Positions 1-9,179 are shown, counted from the first letter of the stretch. The stretch is DNA of 64,000 bases from Massilia agrisoli (GCF_020831365.1 NZ_JAJHPV010000002.1:124001-188000); one strand, 5' to 3'. Notes: a model not told the origin generated them from the sequence alone. Program-made: numbers and translations.

Positions 1-1
1 C

Positions 2-97
2 GACGACGTGGAACGCGCCGCCAAGCGCATCGCGCGGCTCGAGCAGAAGCTGGCCGCTAAAACCGACACCCCGGCTGGCAGCGCCGGACAAAAATAA
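2..97 (+). CDS. C-terminal end of a gene just upstream of ubiB, probably ubiJ (partial)
   Basis: Only the last 31 codons are inside the window. They read as a short charged helix ([20 protein letters not shown]) and a small Pro/Gly/Ser tail, ending in TAA at 95-97. UbiJ proteins (SCP2 domain, accessory factor for ubiquinone biosynthesis) end in a coiled coil of this kind and are commonly encoded directly before ubiB in Proteobacteria, so ubiJ is the likely identity. The 13-bp gap to ubiB suggests one operon. The SCP2 domain itself is not visible, so the assignment rests on context. Confidence 0.55.
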   Translation, partial: DDVERAAKRIARLEQKLAAKTDTPAGSAGQK

Positions 98-110
98 ACC
101 TGGACCATTG

Positions 111-1679
111 ATGATCTTGAAATTCCTGCGCCTTCTAAAAATTTTTCGCGTCGCCATCAAATACGGCCTCGATGAAATTGCTTTCTCCGGATTCAAGGTT
201 CCGCGCACTGCCAAACTGATCAATGCAATGTTTTTCTGGCGCACCATTACCCAGCCGCGCGGCGTGCGGCTGCGCATGGCGCTGGAAGAGCTGGGACCGA
301 TCTTCGTCAAGTTCGGCCAGGTGCTGTCGACCCGGCGCGACCTGATGCCGTTCGACATCGCCGATGAGCTGGCGCTGCTGCAAGACCGGGTGCCGCCGTT
401 CCCCTCCGATCTCGCCATTGCCCAGATCACCCGTTCGCTGCGCGCCCACCCCGATCAATTGTTTGCCAGCTTCGAGCGCACGCCGGTCGCGTCCGCATCG
501 ATTGCCCAAGTGCACTTTGCGACCCTGAAGGACGGCAAGGAAGTCGCGGTCAAGGTGCTGCGCCCAGGCATGAAACGCTTGATCGACGAAGACGTGGCGC
601 TGATGCACATGGCGGTCGACCTGCTGTCGCGCCTGTGGGCCGACAGCAAGCGCCTGAAGCCGAAAGAGGTGGTTGCCGAGTTCGACAAATACCTGCACGA
701 CGAGCTCGACCTGATGCGCGAGGCGGCCAACGCCAGCCAGTTGCGCCGCAACTTTGCCAACTCGGCTTTGCTGATGGTGCCGGAGATGTACTGGGACTAT
801 TGCTCCACGGACGTGATCGTCATGGAACGGATGCATGGCATCCCCATCTCGCAGATCGACCGCCTCGCCGCCGAAGGCGTGGACCTGAAGAAATTGTCGA
901 GCGATGGCGTGGAAATTTTCTTCACGCAGGTGTTCCGCGACGGCTTCTTCCATGCCGATATGCACCCCGGCAATATCATGGTCTCGATCGACCCGAAGAC
1001 CTTCGGCCGCTACATCGCGCTCGACTTCGGCATCGTCGGCACGCTCAACGACTTCGACAAGGACTACCTGTCGCAAAACTTCCTGGCCTTCTTCCGCCGC
1101 GATTACAAGCGCGTGGCCGAGGCGCACATCGAGTCGGGCTGGGCGCCGCGCGAAACCCGCGTGGATGAATTGGAGTCGGCAGTGCGCGCCTGCTGCGAGC
1201 CGATCTTCGACCGGCCGCTGAAGGACATCTCGTTCGGCCAGATTTTGCTGCGCCTGTTCCAGACCTCGCGCCGCTTCAATGTCGAAGTCCAGCCGCAGCT
1301 GGTGCTGCTGCAAAAAACGCTGCTCAACATCGAGGGCCTCGGCCGCCAGCTCGACCCTGACCTCGACCTGTGGAAGACCGCCAAGCCTTACCTGGAGCGC
1401 TGGATGGCCGAGCAGGTGGGCGTACAGGGCATGTGGGAGCGCCTGAAGGCCGAGGCGCCGGGTTACACCCACATCATCCCGCAGCTGCCACGGCTGCTGC
1501 AAAACGCGCTGGTGCGCCAGGCCGAACCGCGCGGACCGGACAGCGAGCTGCTGCTGGCGCTGGTGATCGAACAGCGCCGCACCAACCGCATGCTGGCCTT
1601 CATGGTCGTCTTCGCGGCGACGCTGGGCCTTGGGCTGGCGGGCATCCAGCTTTACCTGCGCTTGTACGGGGGGCAGTAA
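111..1679 (+). CDS. ubiB: UbiB, ABC1/ADCK-family atypical kinase-like protein for ubiquinone biosynthesis
   Basis: 522 residues. UbiB is a membrane-anchored atypical kinase/ATPase-like protein needed for ubiquinone synthesis, thought to help extract or present lipid intermediates to the Ubi complex. Family hallmarks are present: the KxGQ motif (K67-F-G-Q70), the VAVK lysine (K148), the catalytic HAD..HPGN segment (D283, N288) and the DFG motif (D305). The last 25 residues are a hydrophobic membrane segment followed by a short basic tail. I chose ATG at 111; an in-frame TTG at 108 is the only nearby alternative. The stop overlaps the next start (TAATG), so the following methyltransferase is probably translationally coupled. 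Confidence 0.95.
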   Translation: MILKFLRLLKIFRVAIKYGLDEIAFSGFKVPRTAKLINAMFFWRTITQPRGVRLRMALEELGPIFVKFGQVLSTRRDLMPFDIADELALLQDRVPPFPSDLAIAQITRSLRAHPDQLFASFERTPVASASIAQVHFATLKDGKEVAVKVLRPGMKRLIDEDVALMHMAVDLLSRLWADSKRLKPKEVVAEFDKYLHDELDLMREAANASQLRRNFANSALLMVPEMYWDYCSTDVIVMERMHGIPISQIDRLAAEGVDLKKLSSDGVEIFFTQVFRDGFFHADMHPGNIMVSIDPKTFGRYIALDFGIVGTLNDFDKDYLSQNFLAFFRRDYKRVAEAHIESGWAPRETRVDELESAVRACCEPIFDRPLKDISFGQILLRLFQTSRRFNVEVQPQLVLLQKTLLNIEGLGRQLDPDLDLWKTAKPYLERWMAEQVGVQGMWERLKAEAPGYTHIIPQLPRLLQNALVRQAEPRGPDSELLLALVIEQRRTNRMLAFMVVFAATLGLGLAGIQLYLRLYGGQ

Positions 1680-2272
1680 TGCCTGAATTCGACAGCCGCG
1701 ACCCGCGCACGCCGGCCTTCTGGGACGAGCGGTTTGAACGTGATTTCACGCCTTGGGACAGGGGCGGTGTGCCGGAGCAGGTACGCGAATTCGTCGCGCG
1801 GTCGAAAGCCAAAACTGTGCTGATTCCCGGCTGCGGCGCGGCGTATGAACTGGTGTATTTTTCAGAAGCCGGATGGGACGCGACGGCGATCGACTTTTCG
1901 CCGGCCGCCGTCGAACGGGCGCGTGCGATAACGGGGCAGTGGAGCGAGCGCGTGGTGGAGGCGGACTTCTTCGCGTATGAGCCGGCCGCAGGGCTGGACA
2001 TGATCTACGAGCGCGCCTTCCTGTGCGCGCTGCCGCGGGCGATGTGGCCCCAGGTGGCCGCACGCTGGGCGCAACTGCTGCCGCCGGGCGCTCTGCTGGC
2101 GGGGTTCTTCTTTTTCGGCGACGCGCCAAAAGGACCGCCGTTCGGCATCAGCCGGGGCGAGTTGGATCAGTTATTGGGTGAAGATTTTGAGTGCGTCGAG
2201 GACGCCGCGGTCGCCGATTCCATTCCCGTGTTTGCGGGGAAGGAGCGATGGATGGTGTGGGAGCGTAAATAA
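1679..2272 (+). CDS. TPMT-family SAM-dependent methyltransferase
   Basis: 197 residues, class I Rossmann methyltransferase. The N-terminal signature FWDERFERDFTPWD and the glycine-rich SAM loop VLIPGCGAAYE (motif I) are typical of the thiopurine S-methyltransferase family, followed by an acidic residue after beta-2 (AIDFS) and a YERAFLCALP segment also found in that family. Bacterial members methylate thiols, selenium or tellurium compounds or halides; the natural substrate here cannot be told from sequence. The start codon overlaps the ubiB stop, indicating co-expression, although no functional link to ubiquinone is known to me. A paired palindromic repeat begins right after the stop. Confidence 0.85.
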   Translation: MPEFDSRDPRTPAFWDERFERDFTPWDRGGVPEQVREFVARSKAKTVLIPGCGAAYELVYFSEAGWDATAIDFSPAAVERARAITGQWSERVVEADFFAYEPAAGLDMIYERAFLCALPRAMWPQVAARWAQLLPPGALLAGFFFFGDAPKGPPFGISRGELDQLLGEDFECVEDAAVADSIPVFAGKERWMVWERK

Positions 2273-2352
2273 CGTCGTTCCCGCGAAGGCGGGAACCCAT
2301 GCCGGGCGAATTATGCCGCGAAGTATGGGTTCCCGTTTTCACGGGAACGACG
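2273..2352. repeat. Paired palindromic intergenic repeat, family 1, copy A
   Basis: A 28-bp arm at 2273-2300 (CGTCGTTCCCGCG.. to ..CGGGAACCCAT) is followed after 24 bp by its inverted partner at 2325-2352. Each arm is itself a short hairpin (TTCCCGC/GCGGGAA type). It sits between the convergent stops of the methyltransferase and the PpiC gene, so it may also act as a bidirectional terminator. The same sequence occurs at 6188-6252, 12258-12329 and 16047-16114. Confidence 0.85.
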
Positions 2353-2359
2353 GACGTTG

Positions 2360-3211
2360 TTACTTGGCTTCGACAGGCGCCGCAGGCTGGCCAGCGATCT
2401 CAATCTTCGCCTTCGCCTTCATATCGTCAAACAGCTTGGTCAGGTTGGTGCGCTGCACCTGCTGCTTCAGCTGTTCCTTGACGGTCTCGAACGGCGGCGC
2501 TTCTGCCTTCTTCGAATCTTCCAGCAAAATCACGTGGTAGCCGAACTGGGTCTTGACCGGCACGTCGGTGAACTTGCCTTTTTCAAGCTTGGACACAGCC
2601 GCGCCGAATTCCGGCACCATGCTGCGCGGGTCGAACCAGCCCAGGTCGCCGCCGTTGACCTTCGAACCAGGATCCATCGACTTTTCCTGTGCAATCGCCG
2701 CGAACTTGCTGGCGTCCTTCTGCAGCTCGGCGATGATCGCCTTCGCTTCAGCTTCTTCCTTGACCAGGATGTGGCGCGCCTTGTACTCGCCTGCCAGCGC
2801 GGCGACCTTGTCGTACTCCGCCTTCAGCATCTCGTCGGTCACCGGGGTGTTCTTGATGTAGTCGGCCACGAATGCGTTAGCCAAAATCGACTGGCGCACC
2901 AGTTCCAGCTGGCGCTGGGTCTCAGGCTGCTTGTCGACGCCTTTCTTGACCGCTTCAGCCGCGACCAGCTGCTGCATCGCCAGGTTGTCGATGATCGCCT
3001 TGCGCAGCTCAGGGCTGTCCGGCTGGCCCTGGGCGGTACGCTCCTTGACCATCAGTTCAACCGTACTGGCAGGGATCGCCACGCCATTCACCGTCGCCGC
3101 GACCGGCTCTTTGCTCGGGGCAGTCTTGATCGCGTCTTTCGAATCACACGCACCCAGGGCCAGCACGGATGCCGCGCCAATGAGCAAAATACGGGACTTC
3201 TTCAACATCAT
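2360..3211 (-). CDS. PpiC/parvulin-type peptidyl-prolyl isomerase lipoprotein
   Basis: 283 residues. A lipoprotein signal (basic MMLKKSR, hydrophobic core, lipobox L19-G-A-C22) is followed by a SurA/PrsA-like chaperone part and a parvulin domain at about 140-235, with the characteristic YKARHILV strand, NGGDLGWFDPRSMVPEF and QFGYHVI motifs. Parvulins isomerise X-Pro bonds during folding of exported proteins. Residue +2 after the acylated cysteine is Asp, which in enterobacteria means retention in the inner membrane. I chose ATG 3211 because AAAGGAA lies just upstream; ATG 3208 is also possible. The C-terminus is a short charged, Ala/Pro-rich tail. Confidence 0.88.
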   Translation of the reverse strand: MMLKKSRILLIGAASVLALGACDSKDAIKTAPSKEPVAATVNGVAIPASTVELMVKERTAQGQPDSPELRKAIIDNLAMQQLVAAEAVKKGVDKQPETQRQLELVRQSILANAFVADYIKNTPVTDEMLKAEYDKVAALAGEYKARHILVKEEAEAKAIIAELQKDASKFAAIAQEKSMDPGSKVNGGDLGWFDPRSMVPEFGAAVSKLEKGKFTDVPVKTQFGYHVILLEDSKKAEAPPFETVKEQLKQQVQRTNLTKLFDDMKAKAKIEIAGQPAAPVEAK

Positions 3212-3319
3212 TGCATTTCCTTTTTCAGTTCTGGCCCGGCGGATGCAGGGGAGCGCGCATATTACCATTCCGGCACGCCCGTCACGCGTTGCTTGCAGGC
3301 AGCCGATCCGCCGACTTTC

Positions 3320-3348
3320 TGCTGGGAGAGGGCAAAAAGGCATATAAT
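3320..3348 (+). promoter_or_regulatory. Probable sigma-70 promoter of the FmdB-family gene
   Basis: A perfect -10 hexamer TATAAT lies at 3343-3348, 32 bp before the ATG at 3381. The -35 region at the expected spacing (about 3320-3325) is weak. A GCGGAG ribosome site precedes the start. The region between the divergent PpiC and FmdB starts is about 170 bp, enough for two back-to-back promoters. Confidence 0.5.
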
Positions 3349-3380
3349 TCAGGGTTTTGACGATTTTTGCGGAGTACTAG

Positions 3381-3674
3381 ATGCCGATTTACGCCTACCG
3401 CTGCGATGAATGCGGTTTTGCCAAGGATGTATTGCAAAAAGTATCCGACCCGGTACTGACCGAATGCCCATCCTGCGGCAAGTCTGCTTTCAAGAAGCAA
3501 TTAACCGCCGCCGGCTTCCAGCTGAAGGGCACTGGCTGGTATGCGACCGATTTCCGCGGAGGCGCTGCGCCGTCCACGGGAACCGCCACCGGGCCAGCGG
3601 AACCGGCAGCGCCAGCGGCAGCCCCTGCGGCAACGCCTGCAGCTGCGCCAGCGGCAAAGACCAGCACGGACTGA
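3381..3674 (+). CDS. FmdB-family zinc ribbon protein
   Basis: 97 residues. The N-terminal half is a typical FmdB/CxxC_CXXC_SSSS zinc ribbon: MPIYAYRCDECG starts the protein, with a second pair at CPSCG, then a GFQLKGTGWYATDF segment shared by many bacterial members. The C-terminal third is a low-complexity Ala/Pro/Thr tail. Proteins of this family are putative regulators; no precise role is established. It precedes a DUF502 membrane protein and aspS in the same direction, an order common in Betaproteobacteria, so it is probably the first gene of that transcript. Confidence 0.85.
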   Translation: MPIYAYRCDECGFAKDVLQKVSDPVLTECPSCGKSAFKKQLTAAGFQLKGTGWYATDFRGGAAPSTGTATGPAEPAAPAAAPAATPAAAPAAKTSTD

Positions 3675-3714
3675 GAACGGCAGGGCTGCGTGCAGCCCAT
3701 AACTTGAGAGCTCG

Positions 3715-4320
3715 ATGCGTAAATATTTTATTACCGGATTGCTGATTCTGGTCCCAATCGCCATCACGGCGTGGGTCCTGAACGCTGTCATCAGTACCAT
3801 GGACCAGTCGCTGCTGATCCTGCCGGAGCAATGGCAGCCGCGTACCCTGGTCGGCTTCGACATTCCGGGCATGGGCACCATCCTGACCATTGCCATCGTG
3901 TTCGTGACTGGCCTGCTGGCCAACAACCTCATCGGCAATTACTTCGTCCGCCTGTGGGAACGCCTGCTGCACCGCATTCCTGTCGTCAGCTCGCTGTATG
4001 GCAGCGTCAAGCAGGTATCGGACACGCTGTTCTCATCGTCGGGCAACGCGTTCCGCAAGGCGGTGCTGATTCCCTACCCGCACGCCGAGAGCTATACGAT
4101 TGCGTTCCTGACCGGCACCCCTGGCGGCGACGTCAAGAACCATTTGCTGGGCGACTTTGTCAGTGTCTATGTGCCGACCACGCCGAACCCGACCTCGGGC
4201 TTCTTCCTGATGATGGAGCGCTCCAAGGTCGTTGAACTCGACATGAGTGTCGACGCGGCCCTGAAGTACATCGTCTCGATGGGCGTCGTCGCCCCCGAGC
4301 ATTCGCCAACCAAGATCTGA
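3715..4320 (+). CDS. DUF502 integral membrane protein
   Basis: 201 residues. Two strong membrane segments are seen near the N-terminus (about 4-26 and 58-80), followed by a soluble part containing PVVSSLYGSVKQVSDTL and PTTPNPTSGFF, which are hallmark motifs of DUF502 (COG2928). Function is unknown; plant homologues (LCV/COV) act in vascular patterning. It lies 40 bp after the FmdB gene and 49 bp before aspS, so co-transcription is likely. No signal peptide other than the first membrane helix. Confidence 0.88.
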   Translation: MRKYFITGLLILVPIAITAWVLNAVISTMDQSLLILPEQWQPRTLVGFDIPGMGTILTIAIVFVTGLLANNLIGNYFVRLWERLLHRIPVVSSLYGSVKQVSDTLFSSSGNAFRKAVLIPYPHAESYTIAFLTGTPGGDVKNHLLGDFVSVYVPTTPNPTSGFFLMMERSKVVELDMSVDAALKYIVSMGVVAPEHSPTKI

Positions 4321-4369
4321 GGCGCGCTTCACCGCCTCCACCGAATAACCAACCTAGACTGAAAATCCT

Positions 4370-6175
4370 ATGTCCACCATGCGTTCACACTACTGCGGCC
4401 TCACCACTGAAGCGCTGCTCGGCCAAACCGTCAGCCTGTGCGGCTGGGTGCATCGTCGCCGCGACCACGGCGGCGTGATCTTCATCGACCTGCGCGACCG
4501 TGAAGGCCTGGTGCAGGTAGTCTGCCATCCAGACAATGCAGACGTATTCAAGGCTGCGGAACACGTCCGCAACGAGTACTGCCTGCGCATCACCGGCGTG
4601 GTCAACAAGCGCCTCGAAGGCACGGCCAATGCCAACCTGAAGTCGGGCACCATCGAAGTGGTGGCCTCGCAGGTTGAAGTGCTGAACGCATCGGTACCGG
4701 TGCCGTTCCAGCTGGACGACGACAACCTGTCGGAAACCACCCGCCTGACCCACCGCGTGCTCGACCTGCGCCGCCCGCAGATGCAGAACAACCTGCGCCT
4801 GCGCTACAAGGTCACGATGGAAGTGCGCAAGTACCTCGACAACCTGGGCTTCATCGACATCGAAACCCCGATGCTGACCAAGTCGACCCCGGAAGGCGCA
4901 CGCGACTACCTGGTGCCGTCGCGCGTCAACGCGGGCAACTTCTTCGCGCTGCCGCAGTCGCCGCAGCTGTTCAAGCAGCTCCTGATGGTGTCGAACTTCG
5001 ACCGCTACTACCAGATCACCAAGTGCTTCCGCGACGAAGACCTGCGCGCCGACCGCCAGCCTGAATTCACCCAGATCGACTGCGAGACCTCGTTCCTGAC
5101 CGAGCAGGAAATCCGCGACCTGTTCGAAGACATGATCCGCGTCGTCTTCAAGAACACCCTCGGCATCGAACTGCCTAACCCGTTCCCGGTCATGGACTTC
5201 GCCACCGCGATGGGCCTGTACGGTTCGGACAAGCCGGACATGCGCGTCAAGCTGGCATTCACCGACCTGACCGACGTAATGAAGTCGGTCGAATTCAAGG
5301 TGTTCGCAGGTGCTGCGAACATGGAAGGCGGCCGCGTGGTCGGCCTGCGCGTACCGCAGGGCGGCTCGATGGCGCGTTCGGAAATCGACGCGTACACCCA
5401 GTTCGTCGCGATCTACGGCGCCAAGGGCCTGGCCTACATCAAGGTCAACGAGAAGGCCAAGGGCCGTGACGGCCTGCAGTCGCCGATCGTCAAGAACCTG
5501 TCGGACGAAGCGCTGGCACAAGTGCTTGAACTGACGGGCGCGGAAGACGGCGACCTGATCTTCTTCGGCGCCGACAAGGCGAAAGTCGTCAACGACGCCA
5601 TCGGCGCGCTGCGCGTGAAGATCGGCCACTCGGACTTCGGCAAGAAGGCCGGCCTGTTCGACGACGTGTGGAAGCCGCTGTGGGTTGTCGACTTCCCGAT
5701 GTTCGACTACGACGACGAGTCGGGCCGCTGGACTGCGACCCACCACCCGTTCACCGCGCCAAAAGACGGCCACGAAGACATGCTCGAGACGAATCCGGGC
5801 GCCTGCATCGCCAAGGCCTACGACATGGTGCTGAACGGCTGGGAGCTGGGCGGCGGCTCGATCCGTATCCACCGCGAAGAAGTGCAGAGCAAGGTATTCC
5901 GCGCGCTGAAGATCGACGCGGAAGAAGCGCAGCTGAAGTTCGGCTTCCTGCTCGACGCGCTGCAGTACGGCGCGCCGCCGCACGGCGGCCTGGCGTTTGG
6001 CCTGGACCGTATCGTGACCATGATGACCGGTTCCGATTCGATCCGCGACGTGATCGCCTTCCCGAAAACCCAGCGCGCACAGTGCCTGCTGACCAACGCA
6101 CCTTCCGAGGTCGATGAGAAGCAACTGCGCGAACTGCACATCCGCCTGCGTAACGCAGAGCCGAAGGTGGCGTAA
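4370..6175 (+). CDS. aspS: Aspartyl-tRNA synthetase
   Basis: 601 residues, close to the usual bacterial length of about 590. Charges tRNA-Asp with aspartate in the cytoplasm. The N-terminal OB-fold anticodon-binding domain ([19 protein letters not shown]) is followed by the class II catalytic core: the [11 protein letters not shown] aspartate-binding stretch, motif 2 ([18 protein letters not shown]), the bacterial GAD insertion at about 290-410, and motif 3 ([10 protein letters not shown]) near the C-terminus. Whether it is discriminating or also charges tRNA-Asn cannot be decided here, since gatCAB is not in view. A repeat pair separates it from nudB. Confidence 0.97.
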   Translation: MSTMRSHYCGLTTEALLGQTVSLCGWVHRRRDHGGVIFIDLRDREGLVQVVCHPDNADVFKAAEHVRNEYCLRITGVVNKRLEGTANANLKSGTIEVVASQVEVLNASVPVPFQLDDDNLSETTRLTHRVLDLRRPQMQNNLRLRYKVTMEVRKYLDNLGFIDIETPMLTKSTPEGARDYLVPSRVNAGNFFALPQSPQLFKQLLMVSNFDRYYQITKCFRDEDLRADRQPEFTQIDCETSFLTEQEIRDLFEDMIRVVFKNTLGIELPNPFPVMDFATAMGLYGSDKPDMRVKLAFTDLTDVMKSVEFKVFAGAANMEGGRVVGLRVPQGGSMARSEIDAYTQFVAIYGAKGLAYIKVNEKAKGRDGLQSPIVKNLSDEALAQVLELTGAEDGDLIFFGADKAKVVNDAIGALRVKIGHSDFGKKAGLFDDVWKPLWVVDFPMFDYDDESGRWTATHHPFTAPKDGHEDMLETNPGACIAKAYDMVLNGWELGGGSIRIHREEVQSKVFRALKIDAEEAQLKFGFLLDALQYGAPPHGGLAFGLDRIVTMMTGSDSIRDVIAFPKTQRAQCLLTNAPSEVDEKQLRELHIRLRNAEPKVA

Positions 6176-6187
6176 GCTAAATCCAAA

Positions 6188-6252
6188 TTGGGTTCCCGCC
6201 TGCGCGGGAACGACGGCAGGAATGCGTCGTTCCCGTGAAGACGGGAACCCAT
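6188..6252. repeat. Paired palindromic intergenic repeat, family 1, copy B (arms in reversed order)
   Basis: Arm ATGGGTT-type at about 6188-6215 (TGGGTTCCCGCC..GGGAACGACG) and partner at 6225-6252 (CGTCGTTCCCGTG..GGGAACCCAT), only 9 bp apart. The order of the arms is opposite to copies A, C and D. It ends 11 bp before the GTG start of nudB, so it occupies the entire leader of that gene. Confidence 0.85.
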
Positions 6253-6263
6253 GCTGAGCAAGC

Positions 6264-6731
6264 GTGACCACCCCCCACAAAATCCCCGAATCAGTCCTGG
6301 TCGTGATCCACACGCCCGACCTGGAAGTACTGCTCATCGAGCGCGCCGACCGTCCAGGCTTCTGGCAATCTGTCACCGGCTCCCTCGACACCCTTGACGA
6401 ACCGCTGCTCGACACAGCCACGCGCGAGCTGTTCGAGGAAACCGGCATCGTCGCCGACGGCAGCAGCATCGTGCTGCACGACTGGCACCTCTCCAACATC
6501 TACGAAATCTACCCGACCTGGCGGCACCGCTATGCGCCCGGCGTCACGCGCAACACCGAGCACGTATTCAGCGTTTGCGTGCCGCGAAATACTCCGATCG
6601 TGCTGAGTGACCGCGAACACCTTCAATACGCATGGCTGCCTTACCTTGAAGCGGCTGATCGTTGTTTCTCATCATCTAATGCAGAGGCAATTCTTCAGCT
6701 CCCCAGGCACCTCACATCCCCGCAAGACTAG
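6264..6731 (+). CDS. nudB: Dihydroneopterin triphosphate diphosphatase, Nudix family
   Basis: 155 residues. NudB removes pyrophosphate from dihydroneopterin triphosphate in folate synthesis. The Nudix box is complete at about 37-59 (GSLDTLDEPLLDTATRELFEETGI pattern, with the REx2EExG core). The N-terminus KIPESVLVVIHTPDLEVLLIE matches the family. The start is GTG at 6264; no ATG is in frame nearby and there is no clear ribosome-binding sequence, since the leader is filled by a repeat pair. Position between aspS and a YbhP/clsB pair is a common betaproteobacterial arrangement, which supports the call. Confidence 0.9.
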   Translation: MTTPHKIPESVLVVIHTPDLEVLLIERADRPGFWQSVTGSLDTLDEPLLDTATRELFEETGIVADGSSIVLHDWHLSNIYEIYPTWRHRYAPGVTRNTEHVFSVCVPRNTPIVLSDREHLQYAWLPYLEAADRCFSSSNAEAILQLPRHLTSPQD

Positions 6732-6811
6732 CTTGCTTTGACGCGCATTAAGCCGTCTAGGGTGATTCGCACGCTAGCATCTCATTCCTGAATGAGGCGG
6801 GGAGCATCACC

Positions 6812-7039
6812 ATGCCTGTGGTGTTACGATACAAGGGGTACACGTTCTTCTTTTATTCTAATGAAGGCATACCGCGCGAGCGTAAGAATGCATTTGCCAA
6901 AGCATGGAAGGAACATTTTCCAGTACGTCATCAGTGGTGCGGTACGGGCATTCACTGGGATAAGTTGGATGAGGACATCAGCGTCGAGCATTTGCTATTG
7001 GGGCACTGGGATCGTACCCGAGCCTCTGTTTCCAGTTAG
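6812..7039 (+). pseudogene. Short hybrid of DUF4160 N-terminus and DUF2442 C-terminus, probable remnant
   Basis: 75 residues with ATG at 6812 behind a GGGGAG stretch. Residues 1-23 (MPVVLRYKGYTFFFYSNEG) match the start of DUF4160 proteins. Residues about 48-64 (IHWDKLDEDISVEHLLLG) match the end of DUF2442 proteins. These two families are normally separate adjacent genes of about 80-90 residues each, often discussed as toxin-antitoxin-like pairs. Here the middle of both is missing and the two ends are joined in one frame, so I read it as a deletion fusion. The lower GC and AT-rich wobble compared with neighbours fit an acquired fragment. It could still be expressed; function unknown. Confidence 0.5.
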
Positions 7040-7170
7040 AGGACAACTCCAACGTTTCCGGCTCATCCAGTCACCAGCAAGTTGATAGTAGTCACTTGCG
7101 CGGGCCTGCTCCACCGCGCACGATTGCGTTGCTTCTGAAAAACACGGACTGATGGGGTTAGAATGTTCCC

Positions 7171-7992
7171 ATGAAGATTCGTGTAGCAACATACAACATC
7201 CACAAAGGCGTGTCCTCGATCCGGACCCAGCCGCGCGTGCACGCCTTGAAAAAGGCAATTTCCGCATTCGACGCCGATGTGGTGTTCCTGCAGGAAGTGC
7301 AGGGGCGGCATGACCGGCTGACGGCGCGTTATGGCGAGGAAAGCCGCGGCCACCGCAATTGGCCGGCACGCGCCCAGCATGAGTTTTTTGCGGGTGATTC
7401 TCATCATTGCGCCTACGGCATGAACGCCGTCTACGACCACGGACACCATGGCAACGCCCTGCTCAGTACCTTCGAGATCGAGAATGCGCGCAATCACGAC
7501 GTGTCGGACCACTCGTACGAACAGCGCGGCATCCTTCACTGCGTCCTGAAAACCGATGTTGGCCCGGTGCACTGCTACGTTGTCCACCTCGGCCTGTTCG
7601 AATCCGGGCGCGGGCGCCAGACCCAGGCGCTGATCGACGCCGTCAACGATTCGGCCCCGAATGGCGAGCCGGTGATCATCGCGGGCGACTTCAACGACTG
7701 GCGCAATACGCTCAGCGACCGCCTGCGCCAGGAACTGGGCGTGGCCGAGGTCTTCGACGAATTGAGCGGGGCGAAGTCGCACTCCAAGATCCGCCAGCTG
7801 GTCAACAACTTCTCACGCCGCCAGCCCGCCATCACGCCGGCGCGCACTTTCCCTGCCGCATTGCCCTGGTTCCGGCTGGATCGCATCTATGTGCGTGGCT
7901 TCAAGGTGGACTCGGCGCTGGTGTTGCATGGCCCGCTTTGGGCAAAGCTGTCGGACCACGCACCGATCGTGGCGGAACTGAAGCTGTCCTGA
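7171..7992 (+). CDS. Endonuclease/exonuclease/phosphatase-family protein, YbhP-like
   Basis: 273 residues, EEP fold. Catalytic motifs run in order: ATYNIHKG at the N-terminus, LQEVQ (metal-binding Glu), HLGLFESGR, GDFNDW (Asp/Asn) and SDHAPI at the C-terminus. The family hydrolyses phosphodiesters or phosphomonoesters of varied substrates. The 20-bp gap to clsB and the same pairing of ybhP with clsB in Escherichia coli suggest a role in phospholipid or cardiolipin metabolism, but this is inference from neighbourhood. A TAGAAT hexamer at 7159-7164 sits so close to the ATG that the message might be leaderless. Confidence 0.88.
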   Translation: MKIRVATYNIHKGVSSIRTQPRVHALKKAISAFDADVVFLQEVQGRHDRLTARYGEESRGHRNWPARAQHEFFAGDSHHCAYGMNAVYDHGHHGNALLSTFEIENARNHDVSDHSYEQRGILHCVLKTDVGPVHCYVVHLGLFESGRGRQTQALIDAVNDSAPNGEPVIIAGDFNDWRNTLSDRLRQELGVAEVFDELSGAKSHSKIRQLVNNFSRRQPAITPARTFPAALPWFRLDRIYVRGFKVDSALVLHGPLWAKLSDHAPIVAELKLS

Positions 7993-8012
7993 GGCCGGCA
8001 ACACACCTGAAA

Positions 8013-9173
8013 ATGCGCCAGATACAATTTGTCTCCGATAACGACATTCAACTACTGGAAAGCGGACTCGCGCTTTTTCCGGCGCTGCTGTCGGCGATTG
8101 ATTCAGCCGAACACGACATCTACTTCGAAACCTACATCTGGGCCTGCGACGACGCCGGCAATGCGGTCCAGGAGGCGCTGATCCGCGCCGCCAGGCGTGG
8201 CGTCAAGGTGCGCGTGCTGGCCGACTGGTGGGGCACCGGCCACCGCGGCTGCACGCGGCTTGGCCTGGCCTTTGCCGAGGCCGGCGTGCGCTACCGCGTC
8301 TTCAATCCATGGTTCAAGCGCGGCGTCACGCGCACCCATCGCAAGATCGCGGTGATTGACCGCGAAGTGGCTTTTGTCGGCGGCATCAACGTCAACGACG
8401 ACTGGTACTGCGACTACGATCCCGAGACACGCCTGCCGGCGCCGCGCTGGGACTTTGCGGCCCAGGTGCGCGGGCCCCTCGTCGCTGCCATCCACTTCGA
8501 AATGCAGGTGCAGTGGGCGCGTGTCGGCCACCTCGGCCTGATCCGGCGCATCGGCCTGTTCCGCGAGATGCGCAAGCAGCTGCCGATGGATGGCGACAAG
8601 CCGATGCTGGCCGCCTTTGTTGTGCGCGACAACCTGCGTAACCGCCACACCATCCAGCGCGCCTATCTGCAGGCAATCGGCCGCGCCAAAAACAGCATCC
8701 TGCTCGCCAACCCCTATTTCGCGCCGGGCCACAAGTTCCGCAAGGCGCTCGCCATGGCCGCCCAGCGCGGCGTCGAGGTGAAGCTCTTGATCGGCGTGGG
8801 CGAGATCTGGCTGCAGGATATGGTCGCGCGCTCGTTCTACCCGAAGCTGCTGGCCAGCGGCGTGCAGGTGATCGAGTACCGCAAGACGCAGCTGCATGCG
8901 AAGGTGGCGGTGATCGACGACGACTGGTCGACGGTCGGATCGAGCAACTGCGACGGGTTGTCGCTGTTCCTGAACCAGGAAGCCAATATCGTGGTCAGGG
9001 ACATCAATTTCGCGGCCAGCGTGCGCGAGCACATCGAGCGCGGCATGGCCGATGGCGTGGCCGTGGAGCGCGACGAATTCGCCAACGAAAGCTGGGTGCG
9101 GCGCGCGGGCTATGGCGTGGCCTATCTTTTCTATAAATTGACGATGCGGATCTTCGCAATCGGTTACGCTTGA
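8013..9173 (+). CDS. clsB: Cardiolipin synthase B-type phospholipase D-family enzyme
   Basis: 386 residues. Two HKD motifs define the phospholipase D superfamily: H109 in THRKIAVID and H295 in LHAKVAVIDD, each followed by the GG/GSSN segment. ClsB-type enzymes make cardiolipin from phosphatidylglycerol (with a second lipid as phosphatidyl donor) at the inner membrane. There is no N-terminal membrane pair as in ClsA, consistent with the ClsB subtype. I chose ATG 8013 because the N-terminus MRQIQFVSDNDIQLLESG matches the family; a much longer upstream open frame overlaps the phosphatase gene and is spurious. The C-terminus has a hydrophobic stretch. Confidence 0.9.
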   Translation: MRQIQFVSDNDIQLLESGLALFPALLSAIDSAEHDIYFETYIWACDDAGNAVQEALIRAARRGVKVRVLADWWGTGHRGCTRLGLAFAEAGVRYRVFNPWFKRGVTRTHRKIAVIDREVAFVGGINVNDDWYCDYDPETRLPAPRWDFAAQVRGPLVAAIHFEMQVQWARVGHLGLIRRIGLFREMRKQLPMDGDKPMLAAFVVRDNLRNRHTIQRAYLQAIGRAKNSILLANPYFAPGHKFRKALAMAAQRGVEVKLLIGVGEIWLQDMVARSFYPKLLASGVQVIEYRKTQLHAKVAVIDDDWSTVGSSNCDGLSLFLNQEANIVVRDINFAASVREHIERGMADGVAVERDEFANESWVRRAGYGVAYLFYKLTMRIFAIGYA

Positions 9174-9179
9174 CGACAC

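Noticed and set aside
4385-6499. A 704-codon open frame antisense to aspS and nudB
   Set aside because: It mirrors a well conserved gene in GC-rich DNA, has low-complexity His/Val/Arg composition and no ribosome site; the sense-strand product is aspartyl-tRNA synthetase.
7407-8012. Upstream extension of clsB over the phosphatase gene
   Set aside because: The first 202 codons lie in another frame of a conserved EEP protein; clsB homologues begin at MRQIQF.
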